Virus record (IMG/VR): IMGVR_UViG_3300035670_000114
Span: 1 to 64,000 of that record
Origin: a virus
Direction: 5' to 3' (one strand)
Length of the DNA: 64,000 nt
In this document: positions 18,137 to 26,288 of the stretch, in pieces
Numbering within the stretch: the stretch's first letter is position 1
Layout: each line of letters begins with the position of its first letter
Position numbers and translations under genes: made by a program
The notes under the pieces: generated by a model
The model's input: only the letters and a program-made list of their open reading frames with translations
Databases searched by the model: none
Told to the model about the DNA's origin: nothing

Positions 18137-18144
18137 GTATCCTA
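18136..18144 (+). promoter_or_regulatory. late-type promoter element GGTATCCTA
   Basis: Part of the palindromic TAGGTATCCTA (18134-18144), 30 nt before the scaffold gene start. The same 11-mer recurs at 19019-19029 before the capsid gene. Confidence 0.5.
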
Positions 18145-18174
18145 CTCCGCAACCCGGGTGAGACACCCCTTCGC

Positions 18175-18939
18175 ATGGCCACCGACAACCAATCCCAGCA
18201 GCCCTCCGTGACGGACGGCCCCTCCGACGAAGCCCTCAACCAAGGCGGCGCAGGCAGCGGCGAGAACACCGAGCCCACCGGAGACCTGGTCCCCAAGTCC
18301 GAAATCGACAACCTCCTCAAGGCCCTCAAGGCTGAACGGGAGTCCCGCAAACAATTCGAGCGCGACGCCCGCGAGAAGGCCGCCCAGCTCGAAAAGTTCG
18401 CCCAGATCAACCCCGACGAATACCGCCGCCTCCAGGAAGAGGCCGCCATCGCCGAGCGCGAGCGCCTGGCAGCCGAGGAGCGCACCTCCCTCCTTGAGGA
18501 GAAGTACGGCGCCCAGACCGCCGAAGCCAAGCGCCTCGCCGAGCAGCGCGAAGCCGAACTGCGCGAGTTCCGCAAGCGCTATGCCCTCGAAAAGGTCTTC
18601 TTCGAGGCCGGCGGCCGAACCGACGCCGCCGAAGGCGTCTCCTTCTTCGACATGCTGGCCGACCGCCTGGGCCCCAGCTTCCGCCTGGAAGCCAACGGCT
18701 CCATCACCGTAATCGACTCCAACGGCGATCCCGTGCTCGACAGCGACACCGGCAAGCGCATCGCCCCCGTTGACTACCTCTCGAAGTTCAAGACCCACAC
18801 CATCTACGGCACCTTCTTCAAGGGCGCCCGTGGTTCTGGCGCCGGCATCGGCTTTGGCGGCACCGACGCCAACGGCCTGACCGCCGAAAACTTCTCCGAA
18901 CTGCCGACCGACGAGCAGTTCGAGCAAGCCTTCGGCTAA
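18175..18939 (+). CDS. capsid scaffolding protein
   Basis: A 254-residue acidic protein. An unstructured Gln/Ser/Gly-rich start (1-38) is followed by a long charged coiled coil (about 40-145) rich in Glu, Lys, Arg and Ala, then a globular C-terminal part ending in a short acidic helix (LPTDEQFEQAFG). This layout and the position directly before the major capsid gene fit a scaffold that guides procapsid assembly. A strong terminator follows. No protease motif is visible, so maturation cleavage would need another protein. Confidence 0.8.
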   Translation: MATDNQSQQPSVTDGPSDEALNQGGAGSGENTEPTGDLVPKSEIDNLLKALKAERESRKQFERDAREKAAQLEKFAQINPDEYRRLQEEAAIAERERLAAEERTSLLEEKYGAQTAEAKRLAEQREAELREFRKRYALEKVFFEAGGRTDAAEGVSFFDMLADRLGPSFRLEANGSITVIDSNGDPVLDSDTGKRIAPVDYLSKFKTHTIYGTFFKGARGSGAGIGFGGTDANGLTAENFSELPTDEQFEQAFG

Positions 18940-18967
18940 CCACCCGCCACCCAACCAGTCACAAACA

Positions 18968-18989
18968 AGAGGGGGCGACCCCTCTTTTT
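18968..18989 (+). terminator. intrinsic terminator after the scaffold gene
   Basis: AGAGGGG pairs with CCCCTCT across GCGA and is followed by a run of T. It separates scaffold from capsid expression. Confidence 0.85.
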
Positions 18990-19020
18990 GCTGCCAATTC
19001 CGGCTCAAAAAAGTTCAATA

Positions 19021-19029
19021 GGTATCCTA
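19021..19029 (+). promoter_or_regulatory. late-type promoter element GGTATCCTA before the capsid gene
   Basis: Identical to the scaffold promoter core, including the TAGGTATCCTA palindrome and a following TC. It would give the capsid mRNA an unusually long leader of over 110 nt (to ATG 19155), unlike the other late genes. Confidence 0.5.
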
Positions 19030-19154
19030 TCGACGAGGAGATGCCCTGAAGTCCCAGGTCGAGATGACCGGATCAGACGGGTGTCGGGCCACGGATGACG
19101 CGAAGTCTACCTGGTCATTCACCCACTCTTTCCCGTTTACTCGGACATCCTATC

Positions 19155-20066
19155 ATGGGTCTCAGTCTCGTTGAGGCGAAGAAGCACAGCCGCAATCCTC
19201 AGGAAATCGCGGTCATTACCGAGCTCTCCGCCGGCCCCCTTCTCAGCACCATCCCCTTTCGCAACATCCAAGGCTCGGGCCTCTTCTACAAGCGTGAAGA
19301 GAGCCTCGGCGACGTCGGCTTCCGCTCGTTCAACGAAGGCTACGACGAGAGCTACGCCGAAATCCGCCAGTACAGCGAGGCGCTGAAGCTCTTCGGTGGC
19401 GACATCCGCGTTGACCGCGCCATGGTCGAACTGGAGGGTGCCCAAGCCCGCGCTTACCAGATCCAAGCCAAGGTTCGCGCCATGCGCCTGGCATGGGAAG
19501 GCCTCTTCATCAACGGCGACAGTAACAGCACCGCCGCCGAATTCGACGGCCTCGCCCTGCGCCTGCCCGCCGCCGAGGCTGGGAGCCACTCCCAGGTGAT
19601 CGCCAACGGCAGCTCCGCCGCTGCCCTCAACCTGAACAAGCTGGACGAAGCCATCGACGCCGTGGACGCCCAGGGCGGCCAGAAGTACCTGGTGATGTCC
19701 AAGAGCGCCCGCCGCCACCTGTCCGCCGTGGCTCGTGCCTCCGGCCAGATCGACATCCAGCGCTCCGAGTTCGGCGGCCAGCAGCTCGTGTACGGTGGCC
19801 TGCCCGTCCTGGAGATCGACCGCGACCACAAGAACCTGCCCATCCTGGACGGCACCCCGACCGACCAGTCGATCTACGTGGTGTCCTTCGGCAACGACCA
19901 CGTGACCGGCATCCAGAACGGCGGCCCTCAGGTCCGCGACCTGGGTGAGGCCACCGAGGGCCCCTACCTCGTGACCCGCGTCGAGTGGCTCTGCGGCCTG
20001 GCCGTCATCAACGGCCGCTCCGCCGCCCGCCTGACCAAGGTGAACGCCAACGCCTCGATCGTCTGA
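19155..20066 (+). CDS. major capsid protein
   Basis: A 303-residue protein. ATG 19155 is preferred over the in-frame ATG 19095 because the family begins with a short helix of the type MGLSLVEAKK. Typical HK97-fold features follow: an N-terminal arm leading to a loop (FRNIQGSGLFYKREESLGD), a spine helix with RVDRAMVELEGAQARAYQIQ, an FINGDS strand, and C-terminal A-domain strands ending in RLTKVNANASIV. It is flanked by scaffold and strong terminators. It forms the icosahedral shell; no processing site is obvious. Confidence 0.88.
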   Translation: MGLSLVEAKKHSRNPQEIAVITELSAGPLLSTIPFRNIQGSGLFYKREESLGDVGFRSFNEGYDESYAEIRQYSEALKLFGGDIRVDRAMVELEGAQARAYQIQAKVRAMRLAWEGLFINGDSNSTAAEFDGLALRLPAAEAGSHSQVIANGSSAAALNLNKLDEAIDAVDAQGGQKYLVMSKSARRHLSAVARASGQIDIQRSEFGGQQLVYGGLPVLEIDRDHKNLPILDGTPTDQSIYVVSFGNDHVTGIQNGGPQVRDLGEATEGPYLVTRVEWLCGLAVINGRSAARLTKVNANASIV

Positions 20067-20086
20067 TCGCTGCACCAGCAACCAAC

Positions 20087-20115
20087 GGAGGGGCTTCGGC
20101 CCCTCCTTTTTATTA
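20087..20115 (+). terminator. intrinsic terminator after the capsid gene
   Basis: GGAGGGGC pairs with GCCCCTCC across a stable TTCG tetraloop, followed by five T residues. Confidence 0.92.
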
Positions 20116-20180
20116 CCCACCCGTAATCACCATAAAAACACCCAACGTCACCACGCGCCCCTCGGACCCACCCCAAAAAA

Positions 20181-20189
20181 GGAATACTA
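20181..20189 (+). promoter_or_regulatory. late-type promoter element GGAATACTA
   Basis: Located 22 nt before ATG 20212; an AGGAG ribosome-binding site lies between them. Confidence 0.5.
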
Positions 20190-20211
20190 AGACAGCCCCA
20201 GGAGTTGGTCC

Positions 20212-20553
20212 ATGATCGGAACGCTCGGCCAATTTGTTCGCGAGATCCGCGACAAGCTTGCCGGCGTCGGTGACCCGATTCCTGTAACCGGAAGCTTTGC
20301 CGCGCCCGTCGGCGGCGCCACCGAAGCCAAGCAAGACGCCCAGCTCGCCAAGATGCCTGACCTGGTATCTGGCAGCGTCCCAGTGGTCACCGGCCTGGAG
20401 ATTCCCGAGCACGACCACATCTCACTCTCCTACACGTCCGGCAACCTGACCGGCGTCACCTACCGAACCGGCGGCTCCGGCGGCACCGTCGTCGCAACCC
20501 TGACCCTGGCCTACGACGGCAGCAACAACCTGCTAACGGTCACGAAGTCATAA
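20212..20553 (+). CDS. small virion protein downstream of capsid
   Basis: A 113-residue protein: an N-terminal helix (TLGQFVREIRDKLAG), a Gly/Ala-rich hinge and a beta-rich C-terminal half (VSGSVPVVTGL, LTLAYDGSNN). It resembles structural proteins with a short anchoring helix and a beta tip. An AGGAG site precedes the ATG. It forms a unit with the next gene, 10 nt away. Function unassigned. Confidence 0.55.
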   Translation: MIGTLGQFVREIRDKLAGVGDPIPVTGSFAAPVGGATEAKQDAQLAKMPDLVSGSVPVVTGLEIPEHDHISLSYTSGNLTGVTYRTGGSGGTVVATLTLAYDGSNNLLTVTKS

Positions 20554-20563
20554 GGAGGCACCC

Positions 20564-21709
20564 ATGGGTATCCAGTTCAACCCATTCACCGGCAACCTCG
20601 ACTTCGTCGGCACCGTCCCCGACCCGCTGACGCTCAACGAGCTGACGGTCAACACCCTGCTAACCGCCGCCCACATCCACGGCAACATTGCAGGCTCCTT
20701 CTACATCCACATCAAGAACACCGACACCGTCGAGCTCCCGAAGGGCACGCCCTTCTACCTGAGTGGCACCGTCGGCGGTAGCGACCGCGTCGAAGTCAAG
20801 GCCGCTCGTGGCGACGACCCCGCCAAGGGTCCCGCGATCGGTCTCCTCGAAACCACCCTAGCCGTCAACGGCGAAGGCAACGGCGTCATCCTCGGCGAAA
20901 TCTTCACCTACGACACCGCCACCCCGGGCTGGACCACCAACCAGCCCCTCTACGTGTCGGCCACCGGCGGCCTCACCAACGTCCGCCCAACCACCGGTTA
21001 CCGCCAGGTGGTCGCCTACGCCGGCCGCATCCACGCCAGTACCGGCACCATCGTCGTCGTCGGCAACCAGCGCGAGAACGTCCAGGGTAACACCGGCGAG
21101 GTCCAGATCAACCTGGACGGCGGCATCGGCACCATCGCCGGCTTCCGCTGGAACTCCTCCACGGGAACCCTCGAAGTCCCCGGCGACATCGAGCTCGACG
21201 ACGGCGGCACCTACACGACCACCCTTCAGATGGTCACCCCAACCGCCGATCGGGTGATCAGCTTCCCAGACCGCACCGGCACCCTCGCCCTAGTCTCCGG
21301 CTCTAATGGGCAGGTTGCCTACAACCTCAATGGCGCCCAAGCCGGCGGCGCCCTGATCGTCGACCCGACAACCGGCGCCTTCGGGTACGGCTCTGGCACC
21401 GGTGGCGCCGTCACGCAGGCCACCAACAAGGCCACTGGCGTCACCCTCAATACCCAGTGCGGCCAGATCACCATGAACGCCGCCGCCCTGGCGGCCGACA
21501 CCTCGGTGTCGTTCGTCCTAGCCAACAGCAAAATCGCCGCCAACGATCTCCTCCTAATCAACCACATCTCGGGTGGCACATTCATGGCGTACGTGGTTGA
21601 TAGCAGATGCGCCGCAGGCTCGGCGACAATCGGCATCCGAAACGTGACGCCGGGGTCGTTGAGCGAGGCCATCGTCCTTGCCTTCGCGGTCATCAAAGCC
21701 ACCACCTGA
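20564..21709 (+). CDS. tail fibre-like virion protein
   Basis: A 381-residue protein with a strong Shine-Dalgarno (TAAGGAGG) ending 6 nt before ATG 20564. The N-terminus (IQFNPFTGNLDFVG) is a phrase I associate with phage structural proteins. The middle holds beta-helix-like strands with Gly/Thr/Asp turns (STGTLEVPGD, RVISFPDRTG), and the end is a compact beta domain. The pattern fits a trimeric fibre or shaft with a C-terminal knob. Codon style matches the other late genes. Confidence 0.6.
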   Translation: MGIQFNPFTGNLDFVGTVPDPLTLNELTVNTLLTAAHIHGNIAGSFYIHIKNTDTVELPKGTPFYLSGTVGGSDRVEVKAARGDDPAKGPAIGLLETTLAVNGEGNGVILGEIFTYDTATPGWTTNQPLYVSATGGLTNVRPTTGYRQVVAYAGRIHASTGTIVVVGNQRENVQGNTGEVQINLDGGIGTIAGFRWNSSTGTLEVPGDIELDDGGTYTTTLQMVTPTADRVISFPDRTGTLALVSGSNGQVAYNLNGAQAGGALIVDPTTGAFGYGSGTGGAVTQATNKATGVTLNTQCGQITMNAAALAADTSVSFVLANSKIAANDLLLINHISGGTFMAYVVDSRCAAGSATIGIRNVTPGSLSEAIVLAFAVIKATT

Positions 21710-21722
21710 TCCCTCTGATCCC

Positions 21723-22208
21723 ATGGCCAGCGTCACAATTACAGTCGCCATCGACGAAGCCTTCATCCCTGGGCTGCGAGCCGAACTGCATTTGCAGGCG
21801 CAAGGCGGCAACTTTTGGGATTCGGCGGAAGCGTACGTGCAAGCCAGCGCGAACGAACTCATGCGCCAAGCCTGCGAACGCTATCGAGTTGGCCCCTACT
21901 GGCGCCCATCAGAGCCGCCAGTATTCAACCAGGACGGCACCCTCAACGTGCCCCCGCCAGAAGAGACGCTACCCGGCGGCGGCACGGACGAGCTGATTGA
22001 CCCCCTGGCAGACGAAGTCGTTGACCCAACGGCAGAACCCCTCGATCCTCCGGCTGACACAACTGAGCCCACCCTCGTCCGCGCTCGCAACGAAGAGGGC
22101 GAGTACGTCGGCGACGACCCAACCACCCCCGAGAACGAGGCCTGGGTCGCCGTAGCCGAGCCCCCCATCGAAGACAGCAACACTACCAGCGAGGGGCCGA
22201 TCGAATGA
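21723..22208 (+). CDS. acidic Pro-rich protein, possible fibre chaperone or adaptor
   Basis: A 161-residue protein. Residues 1-65 form a small alpha/beta domain with an amphipathic helix (FWDSAEAYVQASANELMRQACERYR), and residues 66-161 are a highly acidic Pro/Glu/Thr-rich tail. It is coupled by ATGA overlap to the receptor-binding candidate downstream, so an assembly or attachment role for that protein is plausible. No family recognised. Confidence 0.5.
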   Translation: MASVTITVAIDEAFIPGLRAELHLQAQGGNFWDSAEAYVQASANELMRQACERYRVGPYWRPSEPPVFNQDGTLNVPPPEETLPGGGTDELIDPLADEVVDPTAEPLDPPADTTEPTLVRARNEEGEYVGDDPTTPENEAWVAVAEPPIEDSNTTSEGPIE

Positions 22209-23017
22209 GCATGATCTGGCGGCCTGGCTATGTCACATCATTTGCTGATCCAGATGTTCAGGCGTATCTGACTGCCGTAGAAGAGGCAGATAATGCGTCC
22301 CTTGAATACCCGGTAGCAGTCCTGATTGACGAGTTTATTCGTGGCTGCAAGTTTGATGGAATATGGGATGCTATCAAGGCCGCTTGCATCATGGCAGGTG
22401 CTCGTACACTTGCCGGAGCGCTTGTGCCATTAAAAGGGGCAGCGCCGACGAATGTTGGCTTTGTGGCAGGTGACTATGACCGGAAGACGGGGCTGGGTGA
22501 TCCCTTTAATACCGCAAAATATCTGAACAGCAACCGCGTCGGCTCGGATCAGCCCCAAAATAATGCACACATCAGCGCATACGTTTCCCAGGTGGCCACA
22601 AGCGGCCCAACCTCTTATCCCGTTTATATTGGTTCATACGGAAGCACTGCTAACGTCCTAACTGGCTCCTTGCACTTTGGCAGAAACAATAACAATGGAA
22701 CACTTTTCGGAAGAGGCGTATCTAGCGTTTACGAAGCAAATCTAGGGAGCGGTTCTGCCGTGGGGTTTAAGGGTATCAGCAGATCATCGTCAGCCAATTT
22801 CGTCTATAGAAATAACTCAACCAGCGCGACGATTACAAGAACCTCGGAGGCGCCGGGCAATGCGCCTGTATTGGTTTTTGCCGTAGGCGGCTCGGCTGCG
22901 CTAGAGATTTCAAACGCCCGACTCTCCTGCTACTCCATCGGCGAGTCACTAAATCTAGCCCTGCTCGACGCCAGGATAACCACCCTGATGCAAGCACTGT
23001 CCATTGCAATCCCATGA
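22205..23017 (+). CDS. receptor-binding / tail fibre tip candidate
   Basis: A 270-residue protein. An N-terminal helical module (residues 12-75: AYLTAVEEAD, FIRGCKFDGIWDAIKAACIMAGA) looks like an attachment domain. A Gly/Ser/Asn-rich beta domain (75-230) and a final helix follow. The AT-richer DNA, unlike the upstream late genes, together with the run of lectin-like genes next door, points to a host-range cassette. GVSS, GSGSAVGF and similar strands suggest a lectin-type sandwich. Inference from composition and context. Confidence 0.6.
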   Translation: MSMIWRPGYVTSFADPDVQAYLTAVEEADNASLEYPVAVLIDEFIRGCKFDGIWDAIKAACIMAGARTLAGALVPLKGAAPTNVGFVAGDYDRKTGLGDPFNTAKYLNSNRVGSDQPQNNAHISAYVSQVATSGPTSYPVYIGSYGSTANVLTGSLHFGRNNNNGTLFGRGVSSVYEANLGSGSAVGFKGISRSSSANFVYRNNSTSATITRTSEAPGNAPVLVFAVGGSAALEISNARLSCYSIGESLNLALLDARITTLMQALSIAIP

Positions 23018-23030
23018 CACTAACCCATAG

Positions 23031-23041
23031 CACTACGAGGA
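23031..23041 (+). repeat. repeated leader CACTACGAGGA (second copy 23785-23795)
   Basis: The same 11-mer, preceded in both cases by CTAACC about 10 nt upstream, stands just before the start codons of the two lectin-like genes at 23043 and 23800. It includes a GAGGA ribosome-binding site and suggests that the genes moved or were duplicated together with their leaders. Confidence 0.6.
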
Positions 23042-23042
23042 A

Positions 23043-23765
23043 ATGACGATCTACGTCCCCGGAAAGCTGACGTTTCGGAAGCAGACCGTATCTGCAGATC
23101 CGTACTACAACAACGTCTCGCTGCTGCTTCACGGCGATGGTGTTAACGGCAGCACGACCATCGTGGATAGCAGCCCATCGCCCAAGATTGTCACTGCTGT
23201 AGGAAACGCGCAGATCGGCACTGCGCAAAGCAAGTTTGGTGGGGCAAGTATTGCGTTTGATGGTGCGGGAGATTACTTGCAGTCGCCATCTAATTCAGGT
23301 TTTCAAATTGGTACAGGCGATTTCACCCTCGAAGCCTGGATACATCCTCTTGCGTTCGCAAGTGAGCCTAATTTCAACGATTTCGGTTCTATTTTTGATT
23401 TTCGCACCGCAGGCGTTAGCCAAGTAAACATACTTTTGACATTTTTGGGTAGTTCTAATCTTGTTTTTTTTGTAGATGGCCTAACTCGCATCACCGGAGC
23501 CGCAATATCCGTAAATCAATGGACACACGTTGCATTATGTAAATCAAGCGGAACCACCAGACTATTTATTAACGGTGCGCAATCCGGGGTAAATTATTCA
23601 GACGCAAACAATTATACATCATCTGCATTCAGGATAGCAGGCAATGTCAGCGCGAATGCTTTTTTCCACGGCTACATAGATGACGTAAGAATTACGAAAG
23701 GAATCGCCCGCTATCAATCGGCGTTCACCCCGCCCACCGCACCGTTCCCCGAGGTACTCGGATGA
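23043..23765 (+). CDS. LamG / concanavalin-A-like lectin domain protein
   Basis: A 240-residue protein with a complete laminin-G-like jellyroll. Visible pieces are VSLLLHGDG near the start, the GGASIAFDGAGDYLQ strand, DFTLEAWIHP, the QWTHVALCKSSGTTRLFINGA hairpin and HGYIDDVRITKG near the end. These are diagnostic for LamG_3-type domains that bind glycans, common in phage receptor-binding proteins. The DNA is AT-richer than the late-gene average. It probably recognises host surface polysaccharide. No hydrolase residues are evident. Confidence 0.85.
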   Translation: MTIYVPGKLTFRKQTVSADPYYNNVSLLLHGDGVNGSTTIVDSSPSPKIVTAVGNAQIGTAQSKFGGASIAFDGAGDYLQSPSNSGFQIGTGDFTLEAWIHPLAFASEPNFNDFGSIFDFRTAGVSQVNILLTFLGSSNLVFFVDGLTRITGAAISVNQWTHVALCKSSGTTRLFINGAQSGVNYSDANNYTSSAFRIAGNVSANAFFHGYIDDVRITKGIARYQSAFTPPTAPFPEVLG

Positions 23766-23799
23766 CCCCCACCCTAACCATTGCCACTACGAGGACGCC

Positions 23800-24636
23800 A
23801 TGAGCTGGATTATCACGCCGCAGCAGAAGCATCCGGTTTCACCATTCCTCCTTGACACTTATCCCGGCGCTGCTGCTGCATACAGCCTAAGACAGCTTCG
23901 CACAGGCGTTACAAATGTTGTCCGCGTACGTCGCAGTAGCGATAACGCAGAACTGGACTTCACGGCTGCGCAAGTCACTAATGGCACGCTAACTGGATGG
24001 GTTGGAGCTGGGAATAATGGGTTTGTGCGGACGTGGTATGACCAAAGCGGCAACGGAAGGGATGCTTCACAAACCACAACAAGCCAGCAGCCCGAAATTG
24101 TCTTAAATGGAGCGTTAATAACCGAAGGCTTAAAACCTGCCCTAAGTTTTAATGGAATCAGCCATTCATTCAACCATAATTATTCAATAACTACTGCCTC
24201 AACGATATTGGCCGTCGCCAAACTAACTGCTGTAGCAAGCTCAGTTGAGCCAATCTACGAAGCTACAGCCCCAAATACATCTTTAAGAAATGGGATGATT
24301 GGTGACGCCAACAACTCTGGCCAATGGGGCACATATATGAATAGTTGGAAACTGTCAGGCTATTCGGCGCAAGGCACTCGCCGACTAATGATTAGCATTA
24401 GCGATGGCTTGACATCAGGAACAGTTCAAAACACTTTAGCCACAAACGGGGCAGTTACAACAGTTACGGATACTGGACGCTATGCAGGTGACGCACTGGA
24501 TAGGCGGTCAATTATGCGAACCTCACTCGATTTTACCCGAGGCGTTGTCCAAGAGATAATTGTATGGCCAACAGCGCAAACCTCAAGCAGGGTTGGGATT
24601 GAATCCAACATCAACGGCCACTACGCCATCTACTGA
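23800..24636 (+). CDS. arabinofuranosidase-B-like LamG lectin protein
   Basis: A 278-residue protein with the pattern of AkAbfB-type concanavalin folds found in phage tails: AAYSLRQL, VVRVRRSSDNAELDF, a GNNGFVRTWYDQSGNGRDA segment, and late strands with GVVQEIIVWP and SNINGHYAIY. The catalytic role in the fungal relatives is not secure here; glycan binding is more likely. It shares its leader sequence with the preceding lectin gene and is likewise AT-richer. Confidence 0.8.
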   Translation: MSWIITPQQKHPVSPFLLDTYPGAAAAYSLRQLRTGVTNVVRVRRSSDNAELDFTAAQVTNGTLTGWVGAGNNGFVRTWYDQSGNGRDASQTTTSQQPEIVLNGALITEGLKPALSFNGISHSFNHNYSITTASTILAVAKLTAVASSVEPIYEATAPNTSLRNGMIGDANNSGQWGTYMNSWKLSGYSAQGTRRLMISISDGLTSGTVQNTLATNGAVTTVTDTGRYAGDALDRRSIMRTSLDFTRGVVQEIIVWPTAQTSSRVGIESNINGHYAIY

Positions 24637-24678
24637 CACCTCCTAGTGTCCCCGTCTAAGGCGACCACCTGACGCCAA

Positions 24679-24687
24679 GGAACCCTA
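24679..24687 (+). promoter_or_regulatory. late-type promoter element GGAACCCTA
   Basis: GGHANNCTA match 47 nt before ATG 24735. If the TTG at 24690 were used the element would be too close, which favours the later start. Confidence 0.35.
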
Positions 24688-24734
24688 GCTTGCGCCCGCC
24701 GCGTCGTGCGCCAAGCTTCCCTCGCCTCATACCG

Positions 24735-25289
24735 ATGTCCGCTCCAACCGTCCCGCCGGCCATCCGCGCCTCACTGCTCGCCCTGGCGCTCCCCCTGCTC
24801 GCCGGCGGCTCCTACGTCTGGATCAGTTGCGAGCGATTCGCCTCCAAGCCTGGCGAGTGCGCCCTGCAGTGGACTCAGGCCGCTGGCGTTATCAGCACCG
24901 GCGTCGGCTGGGTCCAAGGCTTCTGGCAACCCAACCAGGTGCTCCGCAAGCGCGAACAAGAGCTCCTGCTCACGCCTCCGCCGGTTGCCGCCGGCCCCGC
25001 GCCCGAGCCGCCCGCCTCGCCCTCCTTCTCGTTCTCGACGCAGCCCTACTCTCCGCCCTCTCTTTCGCTTACCCCTGTTCCACCCGCAAGCGACGACGTC
25101 TCCTGGTCCTTCCCGGAGCCAACCCCTCCCCCGGCGGCCGACACCTATTCGACCGACGAGCTGGAGGCCATGACCGTAGTCGAGCTGCGCGAACTCGGCC
25201 GCAGGCTTGAGCTGCGCCCCCTCCACTCGAACGCCAGAAAGGGCGAGCTTGTCGAGTGGATCGCCGGCCAGCCCAAGCTCGTCGACTGA
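24735..25289 (+). CDS. membrane-anchored protein with C-terminal SAP/HeH-type motif
   Basis: A 184-residue protein from ATG 24735. A hydrophobic helix (about residues 9-27, LLALALPLLAGGSYVW) is followed by a Pro/Ser-rich linker (75-140) and a C-terminal helix-extended-helix pattern: YSTDELEAMTVVELRELGRR, then ARKGELVEWI. SAP/HeH modules usually bind nucleic acid. A second protein with the same ending is encoded at 26777. Pairing a membrane helix with such a module is odd; it could tether DNA at the envelope or be a spanin-like or virion protein. Confidence 0.6.
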   Translation: MSAPTVPPAIRASLLALALPLLAGGSYVWISCERFASKPGECALQWTQAAGVISTGVGWVQGFWQPNQVLRKREQELLLTPPPVAAGPAPEPPASPSFSFSTQPYSPPSLSLTPVPPASDDVSWSFPEPTPPPAADTYSTDELEAMTVVELRELGRRLELRPLHSNARKGELVEWIAGQPKLVD

Positions 25290-25307
25290 CGACTACGAGT
25301 GGGGTCG

Positions 25308-25316
25308 TGATAGGGT
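25308..25316 (+). promoter_or_regulatory. extended -10 promoter TGATAGGGT for integrase
   Basis: TG-n-TAGGGT ends 22 nt before the integrase ATG, the spacing seen for early/middle-type promoters, so integrase may be expressed independently of the late genes around it. Confidence 0.4.
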
Positions 25317-25338
25317 GTGAGCAGCACCCCAAGGCATC

Positions 25339-26199
25339 ATGACCCCAACCCTGCAGCAGACCTGGCACCAGTTTCTGGAGGAGCGCAAGATCTCGCTGTC
25401 GCCCACCAGCGTGGTCACCGACTACACGCAGGTGACCAAGTGGCTTGCTCGCTGCCCCGTCCAGGACCTCGAACAGGGCCGACGCATCTTGATCTGGATC
25501 CTCCAGCAGGAACCCGTCAAGTCGTCCCGCCGCGTCTGCATGTTTGTGCGCTCCATGTACAAGTGGGCCTCCTCGGAGGACGTCGGCATCCTGCAGCGCA
25601 ATCCCGTCGGCAACTTCAAGATGCCCAAGGCCCCTCAGGGCAACGGGGAGATCGTCGTCATCAACAAACAGGAACTCAACCTGATCATGATCGCCCTGCG
25701 CGTCAAGTCTCACCACCGCAGCGTCGACTGGTCACTGTTTGCCGAATTCATGCTCCAGACCGGCATGCGCACCGGCGAGGTACGCGCCCTTAAGTGGTCC
25801 GACATCCCGTCAGACGAGAACCGCATCCTGGTCCACAGCAACTACACCCTGACCCACGGCCACAAGCCCAGCACCAAAACCAACAAGCAGCGCTGGGTGC
25901 CGCTCAACGAGAGGTGTCTCGAAATCCTGCAGGAGCTCCCCCGCTCCAGCGAATACATCTTCCCCTGGAACCGTTACACCTTCCAGTCCTTCTTCCGCAC
26001 CAAGGTCGACCAACTCCATCGCGCCGGCTTGATCAAGGGCCGCTATCGCCCCTACGACCTGCGCCACGTCGCCATCAGTCGCTGGCTTGAAGCCGGCATC
26101 CCCGTCACGCAGGCCGCGTCGTGGGCCGGCAACACCAGCGAGGTCATCTGGAAGCACTACGCCAACAGCACCCAAGACTACGCCATGCCCGTCCTGTAA
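25339..26199 (+). CDS. int: tyrosine recombinase / phage integrase
   Basis: A 286-residue protein with an N-terminal SAM-like core-binding domain (to about residue 105) and a C-terminal catalytic domain. Catalytic positions visible are R144 in the TGMRTGEVRALKW box, R242 in YDLRH (Tyr replacing the first His, a common variant) and the nucleophile Y274 in WKHYA. The usual GH before it is GN. The protein looks intact. It is placed unusually between receptor-binding and virion-type genes, with an AAGG ribosome-binding site. It would integrate phage DNA into a host site; no attP core could be identified. Confidence 0.9.
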   Translation: MTPTLQQTWHQFLEERKISLSPTSVVTDYTQVTKWLARCPVQDLEQGRRILIWILQQEPVKSSRRVCMFVRSMYKWASSEDVGILQRNPVGNFKMPKAPQGNGEIVVINKQELNLIMIALRVKSHHRSVDWSLFAEFMLQTGMRTGEVRALKWSDIPSDENRILVHSNYTLTHGHKPSTKTNKQRWVPLNERCLEILQELPRSSEYIFPWNRYTFQSFFRTKVDQLHRAGLIKGRYRPYDLRHVAISRWLEAGIPVTQAASWAGNTSEVIWKHYANSTQDYAMPVL

Positions 26200-26222
26200 C
26201 TCGCCCCTACCGAGCTCCCTTT

Positions 26223-26231
26223 GGCAACCTA
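26223..26231 (+). promoter_or_regulatory. late-type promoter element GGCAACCTA
   Basis: GGHANNCTA match in the gap after integrase, 57 nt before ATG 26289. Confidence 0.4.
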
Positions 26232-26288
26232 ATGTGACGGCGCCAAACCTCTACGAGGCGCGTCTACGTTCACCTCTGGAGACCCACA

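Noticed and set aside
18142-20120. Long minus-strand frames opposite scaffold and capsid genes
   Set aside because: Antisense shadows created by third-position C bias; no ribosome-binding site or family features.
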